From Rubrivivax sp. (GTDB taxonomy: Bacteria > Pseudomonadota > Gammaproteobacteria > Burkholderiales > Burkholderiaceae_C), in NCBI GenBank assembly GCA_022842595.1, contig JALHPF010000041.1, positions 1-42,102 on the forward strand: a stretch of DNA of 42,102 nt, in the 5' to 3' direction. The notes beneath the pieces are model-generated. The model did no database searches and was not told the origin of the DNA. It worked only from the letters and a program-made list of their open reading frames with translations. Each line of letters begins with the position of its first letter. Positions within the stretch are counted from its first letter, which is position 1. Of this stretch, positions 18,838 through 27,314 are shown in pieces. A program made the translations under genes and the position numbers.

Positions 18838-19078
18838 AAGCGCAGGCTGTCACCATCGCGGCGTACATCGCCATCGAGCCGTCCCGCCCCAGCAAGACCA
18901 GGGCGGCCAGCACGACGGCGGAACTGGCGGCGCAGGCCGGCAGCGCCAGCCGGCGCCAGCTGACGGTTGCCAGTCCCTTGCGCCAGGCCAGCTTGGCACC
19001 GGCGGCGGACATGGCCCCCAGCAAGACGGCCGGCAGGAACAGGTTCATGAGGTGGCCGATTGCGTCCAGAGGTCCCAT
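18797..19078 (-). CDS. Small integral membrane protein, hypothetical
   Basis: A 93-residue reading frame with about three hydrophobic segments (LFLPAVLLGAMSAAG, ALPACAASSAVVLAALVLLG, MAMYAAMVTACAFTLWW) separated by short basic loops (WRKG, WRR), a pattern consistent with a real membrane protein. It fills the otherwise empty gap between miaB and hemA and overlaps the miaB 3' end by 41 bases in antisense. Function unknown. The topology is the main support, and no ribosome site is obvious. Confidence 0.6.
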   Translation of the reverse strand: MGPLDAIGHLMNLFLPAVLLGAMSAAGAKLAWRKGLATVSWRRLALPACAASSAVVLAALVLLGRDGSMAMYAAMVTACAFTLWWRGFGPGRK

Positions 19079-19195
19079 CGTTGACGTGTGTGGCTGGCTG
19101 AAAGATCATCTGAAACAAGGGTCTGGCCGGCTCCTCCGGGGCGCCAGGGCAATTCCGTAGACCCGCGTGTGTCAAGCTAGATTTACAATTTCATT

Positions 19196-20503
19196 GTGAG
19201 CGTTCTGGCCCTCGGGCTCAACCATACGACTGCCCCGCTCGACCTGCGGGGTCGCCTGGCCTTTGGCCCCGACCGTCTGGTGCCGGCACTGCATGGCCTG
19301 CGCGAGCAATTGCGGGGTGCCTCGCCCGAAGCCGCGCTGGTGTCCACCTGCAATCGCACCGAACTGTACGTTGCCGCGCCGGCCCATGCCGTACAGGAAC
19401 TGGTGCAGCCGGCGGTGGACTGGCTGGCCCAGCAAGGTGGCGTCAGCGGCAGCCATCTGCAGGCCCACGCCTACGTGATGGAGGACCAGGCCGCCGCCCG
19501 GCATGCATTCCGGGTGGCATCGGGGCTCGATTCGATGGTCCTGGGCGAACCGCAGATCCTCGGCCAGATGAAACAAGCGGTGCGCCAGGCCGACGAAGCC
19601 GGAACCCTGGGCAGCACACTGCACCAGCTGTTCCAGCGCAGCTTCTCGGTCGCCAAGGAAGTGCGCAGCTCCACCGAGATCGGTGCCCACTCCATCAGCA
19701 TGGCCGCCGCTGCCGTGCGCCTGGCCTCGCAGCTCTTCGAAGACCTGGCCGAGACCCGCGTGCTGTTTGTCGGTGCCGGCGAAATGATCGAACTGGTGGC
19801 CACGCACTTCGCAGCCAAGTCGCCCAAGGCCATGGCAGTGGCCAACCGCACGCTGGAACGCGGCGAACGGCTGGCTGCGCGCTTCGGTGCCAAGGCGCTG
19901 CGCCTTTCCGACCTGCCTGGCAGCCTGCATGAATACGACGCCGTCATCTCGTGCACGGCGAGCAGCCTGCCCATCATCGGTCTGGGGGCTGTCGAACGTG
20001 CGCTGAAGGCGCGCAGGCACCGGCCGATGTTCATGGTCGACCTGGCGGTGCCGCGCGACATCGAACCCGAGGTCGCCCGCCTGTCCGACGTCTACCTGTA
20101 CACCGTCGACGACCTCTCCCAGCTGGTTCAGACCGCGGGCGAAAAGCGCCAGGCGGCAGTGCAGCAGGCCGAGGCCATCATCGAAACCGGCGTGCAGAAC
20201 TTCGCCCACTGGCTCGACCAGCGCACGGCGGTGCCGCTGATCCAGGCGCTGAACCGCCAGGCCGACGACTGGGCGGCCATCGAGATGGCAAGGGCGCGCA
20301 AGATGCTTGCGCGGGGCGAGCCGGTGGACGCCGTGCTCGAAGCGCTGACCCGCGGCCTCACCCACAAGATGCTGCACGGCACTTTGGCCGAGCTGCACAC
20401 CGCCGACGGCGAGGAACGCGCGCAGCTGGCGACTACCGTGTCGCGCCTGTTCCTGCGCCAGGGCGCCCGCACGCCAGGCGGCGAAGGGCCTGCAGGGCGT
20501 TAG
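19196..20503 (+). CDS. hemA: Glutamyl-tRNA reductase HemA
   Basis: NADPH-dependent reduction of glutamyl-tRNA(Glu) to glutamate-1-semialdehyde, the first committed step of C5-pathway tetrapyrrole synthesis. The 435 residues include LGLNHTTAPLDLR, STCNRTELY with the nucleophile Cys52, SGLDSMVLGEPQILGQ, a Rossmann segment VLFVGAGEMIEL, and a C-terminal dimerisation helix region. The start is GTG at 19196. There is no Shine-Dalgarno, and a TACAAT-like -10 (19184-19189) ends six bases before the GTG, so the mRNA may be leaderless. prfA and prmC follow in the same direction, the usual hemA-prfA-prmC order. Confidence 0.97.
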   Translation: MSVLALGLNHTTAPLDLRGRLAFGPDRLVPALHGLREQLRGASPEAALVSTCNRTELYVAAPAHAVQELVQPAVDWLAQQGGVSGSHLQAHAYVMEDQAAARHAFRVASGLDSMVLGEPQILGQMKQAVRQADEAGTLGSTLHQLFQRSFSVAKEVRSSTEIGAHSISMAAAAVRLASQLFEDLAETRVLFVGAGEMIELVATHFAAKSPKAMAVANRTLERGERLAARFGAKALRLSDLPGSLHEYDAVISCTASSLPIIGLGAVERALKARRHRPMFMVDLAVPRDIEPEVARLSDVYLYTVDDLSQLVQTAGEKRQAAVQQAEAIIETGVQNFAHWLDQRTAVPLIQALNRQADDWAAIEMARARKMLARGEPVDAVLEALTRGLTHKMLHGTLAELHTADGEERAQLATTVSRLFLRQGARTPGGEGPAGR

Positions 20504-20577
20504 CGCCCCGGCCCGGGCCGGCTGCACCGCCATGGTGTGGGCCGGGCCCCGGCTGCTCACCACGAAGCCCGTTGTCC

Positions 20578-21675
20578 ATGACCCCTTTGCTGCGCGACCA
20601 ATTCGAACGCCTGGCCATGCGCCTGGCCGAACTCGACGCGACCCTGTCCGACCCGGCGATTGCCAGCGACATCCAGCGTTGGCGTGTGCTGTCGCGCGAG
20701 CAGTCGGAAGCCAGCAGCATCGTCGAGCGCTACCGCCGATACCAGCAGCGTGAGCGCGACCTTGCCGCGGCGCGCGAGATGCAGGCCGACCCCGAGATGA
20801 CCGAAATGGCGCAGGAGGAAATCACCAGCGCCAGCGCAGACATCGAACGCCTTCAGGCCGAACTGCAGGCCGCCCTGGTGCCGCGCGACCCGGACGACGA
20901 ACGCAATGCCTTCCTCGAGATCCGCGCCGGCACCGGCGGCGACGAATCGGCCCTGTTCGCCGGCGACCTGGCACGCATGTACCTGCGTTACTGCGAACGC
21001 CAGGGCTGGCGCACCGAGGTGCTGAGCCAGAGCGACAGTGAACTCGGCGGCTACAAGGAACTGGTGTTGCGCATCGAAGGCAACGGCACCAACCCGGCCG
21101 TCTATGGCCAGCTGCGTTTCGAAAGCGGTGGCCACCGCGTGCAGCGTGTGCCGGCCACCGAGAGCCAGGGCCGCATCCACACCAGCGCCTGCACGGTGGC
21201 GGTGATGCCCGAGCCCGACGAGGCCGAGGAAGTGCAGCTCAACCCCGCCGACCTGCGCATCGACACCTTCCGCGCCAGCGGCGCGGGCGGCCAGCACGTC
21301 AACAAGACCGATAGCGCCATCCGCATCACCCACCTGCCCACCGGTCTGGTCGCCGAATGCCAGGACGACCGCAGCCAGCATCGCAACAAGGCCAAGGCCA
21401 TGGCCGTTCTCGCCGCGCGCCTGCGCGAGAAGGACCGCAGCGAACGCGCCGCCAAGGAAGCCGCCACCCGCAAGGGCCTGATCGGCAGCGGCGACCGCAG
21501 CGACCGGATTCGCACCTACAACTTCCCGCAAGGCCGGCTCACCGACCACCGCATCAATCTGACGCTGTACAAGCTGGGCGCCATCATGGACGGTGACCTG
21601 GCCGATGTCACCGCTGCCCTGAAGGCCGCGCGTGCCGCCGAACAACTGGCGCTGCTGGAAAGCGGCGAGGCCTGA
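20578..21675 (+). CDS. prfA: Peptide chain release factor 1
   Basis: Recognises UAA and UAG at the ribosomal A site and triggers peptidyl-tRNA hydrolysis. The 365-residue protein has the coiled N-terminal domain (1-100), the RF-specific AGTGGDESALFAGDL segment (117-131), the codon-recognition tripeptide Pro192-Ala193-Thr194 in VPATESQGRIHTS (RF1 type; RF2 has SPF), and the catalytic Gly237-Gly238-Gln239 in SGAGGQHVNKTDSA. Gln239 is the residue methylated by PrmC, whose gene begins two bases after the prfA stop. ATG 20578 gives the normal RF1 length; the open frame upstream overlaps hemA and is not coding. Confidence 0.97.
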   Translation: MTPLLRDQFERLAMRLAELDATLSDPAIASDIQRWRVLSREQSEASSIVERYRRYQQRERDLAAAREMQADPEMTEMAQEEITSASADIERLQAELQAALVPRDPDDERNAFLEIRAGTGGDESALFAGDLARMYLRYCERQGWRTEVLSQSDSELGGYKELVLRIEGNGTNPAVYGQLRFESGGHRVQRVPATESQGRIHTSACTVAVMPEPDEAEEVQLNPADLRIDTFRASGAGGQHVNKTDSAIRITHLPTGLVAECQDDRSQHRNKAKAMAVLAARLREKDRSERAAKEAATRKGLIGSGDRSDRIRTYNFPQGRLTDHRINLTLYKLGAIMDGDLADVTAALKAARAAEQLALLESGEA

Positions 21676-21677
21676 CG

Positions 21678-22538
21678 ATGGACGTGGCCCAGGCCCTGGC
21701 CGCGGCGCGCGCGCTGGGCGTGGACCGGCTGGACGCGCAGTGGCTGCTCAGCCATCACCTTCAGCGCCCGCGATCCTGGCTGCTGGCCCACGACGACCAT
21801 CCTTTGCCCAAAGCCACGGCACAACTCATTGCCGAGCAGTTGGCCCGGCGCGCTGCTGGCGTACCCTTGGCCTACATCGTGGGTGAACGCGAGTTCTGCG
21901 GGCTCGTGCTGCACGTCAGCCCGGCCGTGCTGGTGCCACGCCCGGAAACCGAAATGCTGGTCGATTGGGCCCTGGAGGTGTTGCCCGAGGCGCCAGCACG
22001 GACAGTCGTCGACCTGGGTACCGGCAGCGGCGCCATCGCGCTGGCCTTGGCCTCGCGCGAGCCGGACCTCCAGCTCACGGCCACCGACGCCAGTGCCGAC
22101 GCACTCGCTGTCGCCCGCGGCAATGCCCTTCGCCTGGGGCTCGCGGTGGCTTTCGCGCAGGGCTCCTGGTGGGCACCGTTGGTCGGACAAGGTTTCGGTC
22201 TGGCCGTGGCCAACCCACCGTACGTCGCGCTGGGCGACGCCCATCTGCCGGCTCTGGCCCACGAGCCGGCATCGGCACTCACTGCAGGGGCCGACGGACT
22301 CGACGACCTGCGCACCATCGCGGCCGGCGCGCCGGCCCACTTGCTGCCCGGCGCCTGGCTGCTGCTCGAGCATGGCCATGACCAGGGCCCGGCGGTGCGG
22401 GCCATGCTGGCGGCAGCCGGCCTGGTCGCCACACAGACGCGCAAGGACCTGGCCGGTTTCGCGCGCTGCACCGGCGGCAGGATGCCGGCCATAGGCGAAG
22501 CAATCGACGAGGATTTAACAACCGAAGCGCACGGATAA
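21678..22538 (+). CDS. prmC: Peptide chain release factor N5-glutamine methyltransferase PrmC
   Basis: SAM-dependent methylation of the GGQ glutamine in RF1 and RF2. The 286 residues have an N-terminal helical substrate-binding domain (about 1-75), LVPRPETEMLVD, the SAM motif VVDLGTGSGAIALALA (110-125), acidic ATDAS, and the catalytic NPPY (179-182). It follows prfA by two bases and its substrate is the product of that gene. The C-terminal ~25 residues are poorly conserved in character and do not affect the assignment. Confidence 0.96.
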   Translation: MDVAQALAAARALGVDRLDAQWLLSHHLQRPRSWLLAHDDHPLPKATAQLIAEQLARRAAGVPLAYIVGEREFCGLVLHVSPAVLVPRPETEMLVDWALEVLPEAPARTVVDLGTGSGAIALALASREPDLQLTATDASADALAVARGNALRLGLAVAFAQGSWWAPLVGQGFGLAVANPPYVALGDAHLPALAHEPASALTAGADGLDDLRTIAAGAPAHLLPGAWLLLEHGHDQGPAVRAMLAAAGLVATQTRKDLAGFARCTGGRMPAIGEAIDEDLTTEAHG

Positions 22539-22623
22539 AGGCACGAGTTCCCCATGTTGACGGGGTTTCGGCGCATCATGAGACGCCAGACACTGGTGTC
22601 CAACTGCTGCGGGGGTTCTTCCG

Positions 22624-23232
22624 ATGTCTGCTCCTCTTGCCTTCCCGACGCTGGCCCTGGCCGCCTTGCTGGCTTTGCCCAGCCCCGAGGCCCTGGCCTC
22701 TGGCGGCCTGCAGGCCCCAGCCAGCGATGTGCTGTGGCCAAGCCTGCGCGCCCGCATCGCCATCCAGACGGCAGCGGTTTCACCCTTGTCGCTGGCAGGG
22801 CTGGTCGAAGGTGGCCAGGGGCTGCGCGGCGGGGCTGTCCTGGGCGACTACGTCTTCGCCGAACCGTCTTTCGGCAGCTTCCGTGCGACCAGCGGCGTGG
22901 TCTTCGGCAGCCATGCCGGGGCCCCGCAATTCAGCATCATGGCGCCCGGCGCGGCATCTCGGCTGGGGCTGACGCTCAACCAGGGCTGGGCCATCCCTGC
23001 GGCCACCCAGGCCGACAGCTGGCAGGCGGCCGCCTACCTGGGCCTGGGCTTCAGCAGCCCCCTGGGTGACAGTGGCTTCAGCCTGAGCGCCGACCTGGGC
23101 TGGGTGGCCGAGGCCAGCACGCCCGGCGGCGACAGCCTGCGCACACCGCTGGGCGTGCAGGGCAGCGACAACCAGCGCCGCGCCCTGCGCCTGTCGCCCC
23201 TGCTGCAGTTCGGGATGCGCTACACGTTCTGA
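22624..23232 (+). CDS. Exported, probably outer-membrane beta-barrel-like protein, function unknown
   Basis: A 202-residue protein with a Sec signal peptide (about 1-26, ALAALLALPSPEALAS). The mature part is rich in Gly/Ser/Ala and alternating hydrophobic strands (LGDYVFAEPSFGSFRATSGVVFG, AAYLGLGFSSPLGDSGFSLSADLGWVAE) and ends in LLQFGMRYTF. A terminal Phe after alternating hydrophobic residues is the usual signal recognised by the BAM machinery. ATG 22624 follows a GGGGG ribosome-site-like run. It sits between prmC and grxD, which are often adjacent in relatives, so it may be an insertion. I do not recognise a named family. Confidence 0.75.
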   Translation: MSAPLAFPTLALAALLALPSPEALASGGLQAPASDVLWPSLRARIAIQTAAVSPLSLAGLVEGGQGLRGGAVLGDYVFAEPSFGSFRATSGVVFGSHAGAPQFSIMAPGAASRLGLTLNQGWAIPAATQADSWQAAAYLGLGFSSPLGDSGFSLSADLGWVAEASTPGGDSLRTPLGVQGSDNQRRALRLSPLLQFGMRYTF

Positions 23233-23316
23233 TGGGCTTGGCCGGCCCGGGGCTGGCAGCCACAGGGGCTTGGCGCACAATCCAAGATTGAGTCAACTGA
23301 GCATCAGGAAACGCCC

Positions 23317-23631
23317 ATGAGCGACGCACAGCAACGCATCGACGAGCTCGTCAAGAGCAACCCCGTCGTACTCTTCATGAAGGGAACGGCCCAGTTCCCG
23401 ATGTGCGGCTTCTCCGGCCGCGCCATCCAGGTTCTGAAGGCCGCCGGTGCCACGCAATTGAAGACCTTCAACGTGCTGGAAGACGAGGAAGTGCGCCAGG
23501 GCATCAAGGATTACGCCCAGTGGCCCACGATCCCGCAGCTCTACGTCAACGGCGAGTTCGTCGGCGGCTCGGACATCATGATGGAGATGTACGAATCGGG
23601 CGAGCTTCAGCAGCTCCTGGCCAAGGGCTGA
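23317..23631 (+). CDS. grxD: Monothiol glutaredoxin Grx4
   Basis: CGFS-type glutaredoxin that binds and transfers [2Fe-2S] clusters, usually with BolA-like partners, in the cytoplasm. The 104 residues show MKGTAQFPMCGFSGRA with the single active Cys30, WPTIPQLYVNGEFVGGSDI with the cis-proline and glutathione-binding residues, and MYESGELQQLL at the end. Length and motifs are normal. ubiX follows nine bases after its stop. Confidence 0.97.
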   Translation: MSDAQQRIDELVKSNPVVLFMKGTAQFPMCGFSGRAIQVLKAAGATQLKTFNVLEDEEVRQGIKDYAQWPTIPQLYVNGEFVGGSDIMMEMYESGELQQLLAKG

Positions 23632-23640
23632 GCCCGCGCC

Positions 23641-24240
23641 TTGAAGCCCCGCCTCGTCGTCGGCGTGACCGGCGCCACCGGCGCGCTGTACGCCGTGAAG
23701 CTGCTGCAGCGGGCACGTGAGATCGGCGTCGAGACGCATCTCGTCGTCACGCCCTCGGGCGTGCTCAACGTTCACCACGAAACCGGGCTGGACCGCCGCG
23801 CCATCGAAGAGCTGGCCGACCATTCCTATTCGCCGGGCGATATCGGGGCCTGTGTCGCCAGCGGCAGCTTCGACACTGCGGCGATGGTCGTGGCGCCATG
23901 CTCGATGAAGTCGCTCGCAGCCATTGCCCATGGCTTTGCCGACAACCTGCTCACACGTGCTGCCGATGTCACGCTGAAGGAACGCAGGCGGCTTTTGCTG
24001 ATGGTGCGTGAAACGCCCTTCAACCTGGCCCACCTGCGCAATATGACGGCCGTCACCGAAATGGGCGGCATCGTGTTTCCACCGCTGCCGGCCTTCTATC
24101 ACCGGCCCACGAGCATCGACGAACTGGTGGCCGAGAGCGTCGAGCGGGTACTTGCCCTGGTCGGCTTGCAGGGCGCCGAACCCAAGGTCTGGCACGGCCT
24201 TCAGGCTGGCGGGATGTCCCAGGCGCGGCGCGCGCCGTAG
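23641..24240 (+). CDS. ubiX: Flavin prenyltransferase UbiX
   Basis: Makes prenylated FMN, the cofactor for the UbiD decarboxylase of ubiquinone synthesis. The 199 residues show the flavodoxin-like start VVGVTGATGALYAVKLLQ (6-23), VVAPCSMKSLAAIAHGFADNLLTRAADV, LLLMVRETPFNLAHLRNM and the GGIVFPPLPAFYHRP loop. The start is TTG at 23641, the only initiator next to the VVGVTGATGA core. The 3' end overlaps the convergent lytic transglycosylase gene by 40 bases; both frames look real. Confidence 0.96.
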   Translation: MKPRLVVGVTGATGALYAVKLLQRAREIGVETHLVVTPSGVLNVHHETGLDRRAIEELADHSYSPGDIGACVASGSFDTAAMVVAPCSMKSLAAIAHGFADNLLTRAADVTLKERRRLLLMVRETPFNLAHLRNMTAVTEMGGIVFPPLPAFYHRPTSIDELVAESVERVLALVGLQGAEPKVWHGLQAGGMSQARRAP

Positions 24241-24812
24241 ACCAGGTTCGGGTACTGCGGCTTGCCACGGCTGCCGTTGTAGCGGCCCAGGGCCAGGAAC
24301 TGGTCACCCCGTTCGCGGTCGAGGTAGTGGCGCAGGATGACGCAGCCGAAGCGCAGGTTCGTCTGCAAGTGGAAAAGCCGCCGGTCGTCACCGTCGCCGA
24401 TGAGGCGCGCCCAGAACGGCATCACCTGCATGTAGCCGCGGGCACCGGCGCTGCTGATGGCGTACTTGCGGAAGCCGCTCTCCACCTGGATGAGCCCCAG
24501 GACCATCGCGGTCTCGAGCCCGGCGCGGCGGCTTTCGTACCAGACGGCCTCGAGGAATTCGATCCGGGTATGGTGGTCGGTCTTGCGGCGCTTCAGCCGT
24601 TCACTGGCCTCGCCCAGCCAGCGCAGGTAGGCCAGGCGCTGAGCCATGGTCTCGAAGCTGGGCTTGGGCGGGGCAGCGTCGGCCACCGACGCTGAAAGCG
24701 CCGTTCTGACGGCATTGGCCAGGGGCTCTTCGACTTGCGCCCCGGCGGTTGCCGCTGAATGGCAGAACAGGCCCGGGCCTGCCAGCAGCAGCGCCCGGCG
24801 GCAGGGGTTCAT
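24201..24812 (-). CDS. Lytic transglycosylase, SLT-domain, exported
   Basis: Cleaves peptidoglycan glycan strands with formation of 1,6-anhydro-MurNAc. The 203-residue protein has a hydrophobic N-terminal signal-like segment (ALLLAGPGLFCHSAATAGA), a helical spacer, and the SLT domain from about 95, with catalytic Glu111 in LIQVESGFRKYAISSAGARGYMQVMP and a downstream ALGRYNGSRGKPQYP motif. ATG 24812 overlaps the proS stop (ATGA, 24809-24812), so it is translationally coupled to proS. Its 3' end overlaps ubiX in antisense. The signal peptide may be a lipoprotein or plain Sec type; I cannot decide. Confidence 0.9.
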   Translation of the reverse strand: MNPCRRALLLAGPGLFCHSAATAGAQVEEPLANAVRTALSASVADAAPPKPSFETMAQRLAYLRWLGEASERLKRRKTDHHTRIEFLEAVWYESRRAGLETAMVLGLIQVESGFRKYAISSAGARGYMQVMPFWARLIGDGDDRRLFHLQTNLRFGCVILRHYLDRERGDQFLALGRYNGSRGKPQYPNLVYGARRAWDIPPA

Positions 24813-26557
24813 GCCGCCAGGCGGCCCTTCAGCAGGGCAGCCGCCTCGGCCAGCGGGGCGACGGTCGCTTCGGCTTCCTTGCGGCCCTGGAGCTCGACGG
24901 TGCCGGCTTTCAGACCGCGGTCGCTGATGACGACACGCTGTGGAATGCCGATCAGTTCCCAGTCGGCGAACATCGCGCCCGGGCGCTCGCCGCGGTCGTC
25001 GAGCAACACGTCCACGCCAGCGGCGGCCAGCTCGTCGTGCAGCTGCTCGGCCGCGGCCTTCACCTCGGCGCTGCGGTCCATGCCGATGGGGCAGATGACC
25101 ACCGCAAACGGCGCCATCGCCAGCGGCCAGACGATGCCGCGTTCGTCGAAGTTCTGTTCGATGGCAGCGCCCAGCAACCGTGTCACGCCGATGCCGTAGC
25201 AACCCATCTCGAAGGGCTGGGGCTTGCCGTTCTCATCCAGGAAGTTCGCCGCCATCGGCGCGCTGTACTTCTTCGTGCCGAGGTAGAAGACATGCCCGAC
25301 CTCGATGCCGCGCTGCAGCGCCAGCACGCCCTTGCCGTCGGGGCTGGGGTCGCCCTCGACGACGTTGCGGATGTCGGCCACCAGGTCGGGTTCGGGCAGG
25401 TCGCGGCCCCAGTTGACGCCAGTGAAATGGAAGTCGGCTGCGTTGGCGCCGCAGACGAAGTCGGCCATGTTCGCGACGGTGCGCTCGGCCACGATCTTCA
25501 CGGGCTTTTTCAAGCCGATGGGGCCCAGGTAACCCGGCTTGCAGCCGAAATGGTCCTCGATCTCGGCCACGGTGGCGAAGCGGAAGCCATCCTTCAGGCC
25601 TGGCAGCTTGCCGGCCTTGATCTCGTTCAGACTGTGGTCGCCGCGAACCAGCAGCAGCCAGACTGTGGTCTTGACGACATCGCCGGCCTCGTTCAGCACG
25701 TCGGTGGCCAGCACCAGCGACTTCACCGTCTGCGCCAGCGGCAGCCCGAGCAAGGCGGCCACGTCTTCGCAGGTGGCCTTGCCAGGGGTGGGCGTTTTGG
25801 CACAAACCTGGCCAGGGGCAGCACGCTCGCTGATGAGCGACAGGGCTTCGGCGAGCTCGACGTTGGCCGCATACGGGCTCGTCGGGCAATAGGCGATCGC
25901 GTCTTCCCCCGTGTCGGCGATGACCTGGAATTCGTGCGAGGCATCGCCGCCGATGGCGCCGGTGTCCGCGGCCACGGCGCGGTACTGCAGGCCCATGCGG
26001 TCGAAGATCGCGCAGTAGGCCCTGTACATCGCGTCGTAGCTCTTCAGCGCCGAGGCCTTGTCACGGTCGAAGGAATAGGCGTCCTTCATCGTGAACTCGC
26101 GCCCGCGCATGACGCCGAAGCGCGGCCGGCGCTCGTCGCGGAATTTGGTCTGGATATGGTAGAAATTTCGCGGCAGTTGCTTGTAGCTGCGCAGTTCCTG
26201 CCTGGCGATGTCAGTGATCACTTCTTCGCTGGTGGGCTGGATCACGAAGTCGCGGTCATGCCGGTCCTTCACGCGCAGCAGTTCGGGCCCATAGGCCTGG
26301 AAGCGGCCCGTCTCCTGCCACAGCTCAGCGGGCTGGACCACGGGCATCAGCAGTTCGATGGCGCCGGCGCGGTTCATCTCCTCGCGGATGATCGCCTCGA
26401 CCTTGCGAATGATGCGCAGGCCCAGCGGCATGTAGTTGTAGATGCCGGCGCCCAGGCGCTTGATCAGGCCGGCGCGCAGCATCAGGCGGTGGCTGGCGAT
26501 CTCGGCGTCGGAAGGGGCTTCCTTGAGCGTGGAGATGAAGGTCTGGGAGGCTCTCAT
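24809..26557 (-). CDS. proS: Prolyl-tRNA synthetase, bacterial type with editing domain
   Basis: Charges tRNA-Pro. The 582-residue length fits the bacterial form. Class II motifs are visible: LGLRIIRKVEAIIREEMNRAGA around motif 1, FRDERRPRFGVMRGREFTMKDAYSFD for motif 2, and CYGIGVTRLLGAAIEQN for motif 3. The region about 230-390 between motifs 2 and 3 is the inserted YbaK-like editing domain that removes Ala-tRNA-Pro (KSLVLATD, LVRGDHSLNEIK, VCGANAADFHFTGVNW). The C-terminal anticodon-binding domain starts near 475. Divergent from rppH with 139 bases between. Confidence 0.97.
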   Translation of the reverse strand: MRASQTFISTLKEAPSDAEIASHRLMLRAGLIKRLGAGIYNYMPLGLRIIRKVEAIIREEMNRAGAIELLMPVVQPAELWQETGRFQAYGPELLRVKDRHDRDFVIQPTSEEVITDIARQELRSYKQLPRNFYHIQTKFRDERRPRFGVMRGREFTMKDAYSFDRDKASALKSYDAMYRAYCAIFDRMGLQYRAVAADTGAIGGDASHEFQVIADTGEDAIAYCPTSPYAANVELAEALSLISERAAPGQVCAKTPTPGKATCEDVAALLGLPLAQTVKSLVLATDVLNEAGDVVKTTVWLLLVRGDHSLNEIKAGKLPGLKDGFRFATVAEIEDHFGCKPGYLGPIGLKKPVKIVAERTVANMADFVCGANAADFHFTGVNWGRDLPEPDLVADIRNVVEGDPSPDGKGVLALQRGIEVGHVFYLGTKKYSAPMAANFLDENGKPQPFEMGCYGIGVTRLLGAAIEQNFDERGIVWPLAMAPFAVVICPIGMDRSAEVKAAAEQLHDELAAAGVDVLLDDRGERPGAMFADWELIGIPQRVVISDRGLKAGTVELQGRKEAEATVAPLAEAAALLKGRLAA

Positions 26558-26696
26558 GTCGGCTGGTTTCGCGCTCGGCGTCAGGGGTTGGACACCGTGT
26601 TCGCGGCCTGGGAGAGCGGCTCCGGGTTAGCGAGGGTTCGCTGTCCGCACCGCGCCGGTGCAATAATGAAAATAGTCACAAATCCGAGGTCTGATT

Positions 26697-27314
26697 ATGC
26701 TCGACCGGGAAGGCTTCAGGCCCAACGTCGGCATCGTCTTGCTCAACTCGCGCAACCAGGTCTTCTGGGGCAAGCGGCTACGCACCCATTCGTGGCAGTT
26801 TCCTCAAGGCGGCATCAAGTACGGTGAGTCGCCCGAGCAGGCGATGTTCAGAGAGCTGCACGAAGAAGTGGGGCTGCTGCCCGATCACGTTCAAGTCATC
26901 GGTCGCACCCGCGACTGGCTGCGATACGAAGTGCCCGACCACTTCATCCGCAAGGATGCCCGCGGCCATTACCGCGGGCAGAAGCAGATCTGGTTTCTCT
27001 TGCGCCTGGTCGGCCGCGACAGCGACATGAACCTTCGCGCCACCGATCACCCCGAGTTCGACGCCTGGCGCTGGAACGACTACTGGGTGCCTCTGGATGT
27101 GGTCATCGAATTCAAGCGCGGCGTCTACGAAATGGCGCTGACCGAGCTGGCCCGTTACCTGCCCCGTGTTCACCACCACAACCGTTTCCTGCGTTCGGGT
27201 CTGCGCGCCCAACGACAGGACCAGGAACGTCCGCACGTCGAGCCCGACGACCCCTGCCCCGGCGCGGCCGGGGCGGCTGCGCCTACATCAGCACCAGGTT
27301 CGTTCGGTGAATGA
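26697..27314 (+). CDS. rppH: RNA pyrophosphohydrolase RppH (Nudix)
   Basis: Removes pyrophosphate from 5'-triphosphate mRNA ends, which starts RNase E decay. The 205 residues open with MLDREGFRPNVGIVLLNSRNQVFWGKR, then the complete Nudix box from Gly38 to Leu60 (GGIKYGESPEQAMFRELHEEVGL) with catalytic Glu53, Glu56 and Glu57. Downstream FIRKDARGHYRGQKQIWFLLRL and EFDAWRWNDYW are typical of the family. A Pro/Ala-rich tail of about 35 residues overlaps the convergent proB end by 32 bases. It is divergent from proS, as in many proteobacteria. Confidence 0.96.
   Translation: MLDREGFRPNVGIVLLNSRNQVFWGKRLRTHSWQFPQGGIKYGESPEQAMFRELHEEVGLLPDHVQVIGRTRDWLRYEVPDHFIRKDARGHYRGQKQIWFLLRLVGRDSDMNLRATDHPEFDAWRWNDYWVPLDVVIEFKRGVYEMALTELARYLPRVHHHNRFLRSGLRAQRQDQERPHVEPDDPCPGAAGAAAPTSAPGSFGE

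Noticed and set aside
20504..20577. GC-rich palindromes between hemA and prfA
   Set aside because: CCGGCCCGGGCCGG and nearby complementary stretches can fold, but there is no T run and no known leader motif. In such GC-rich sequence this is not distinctive.
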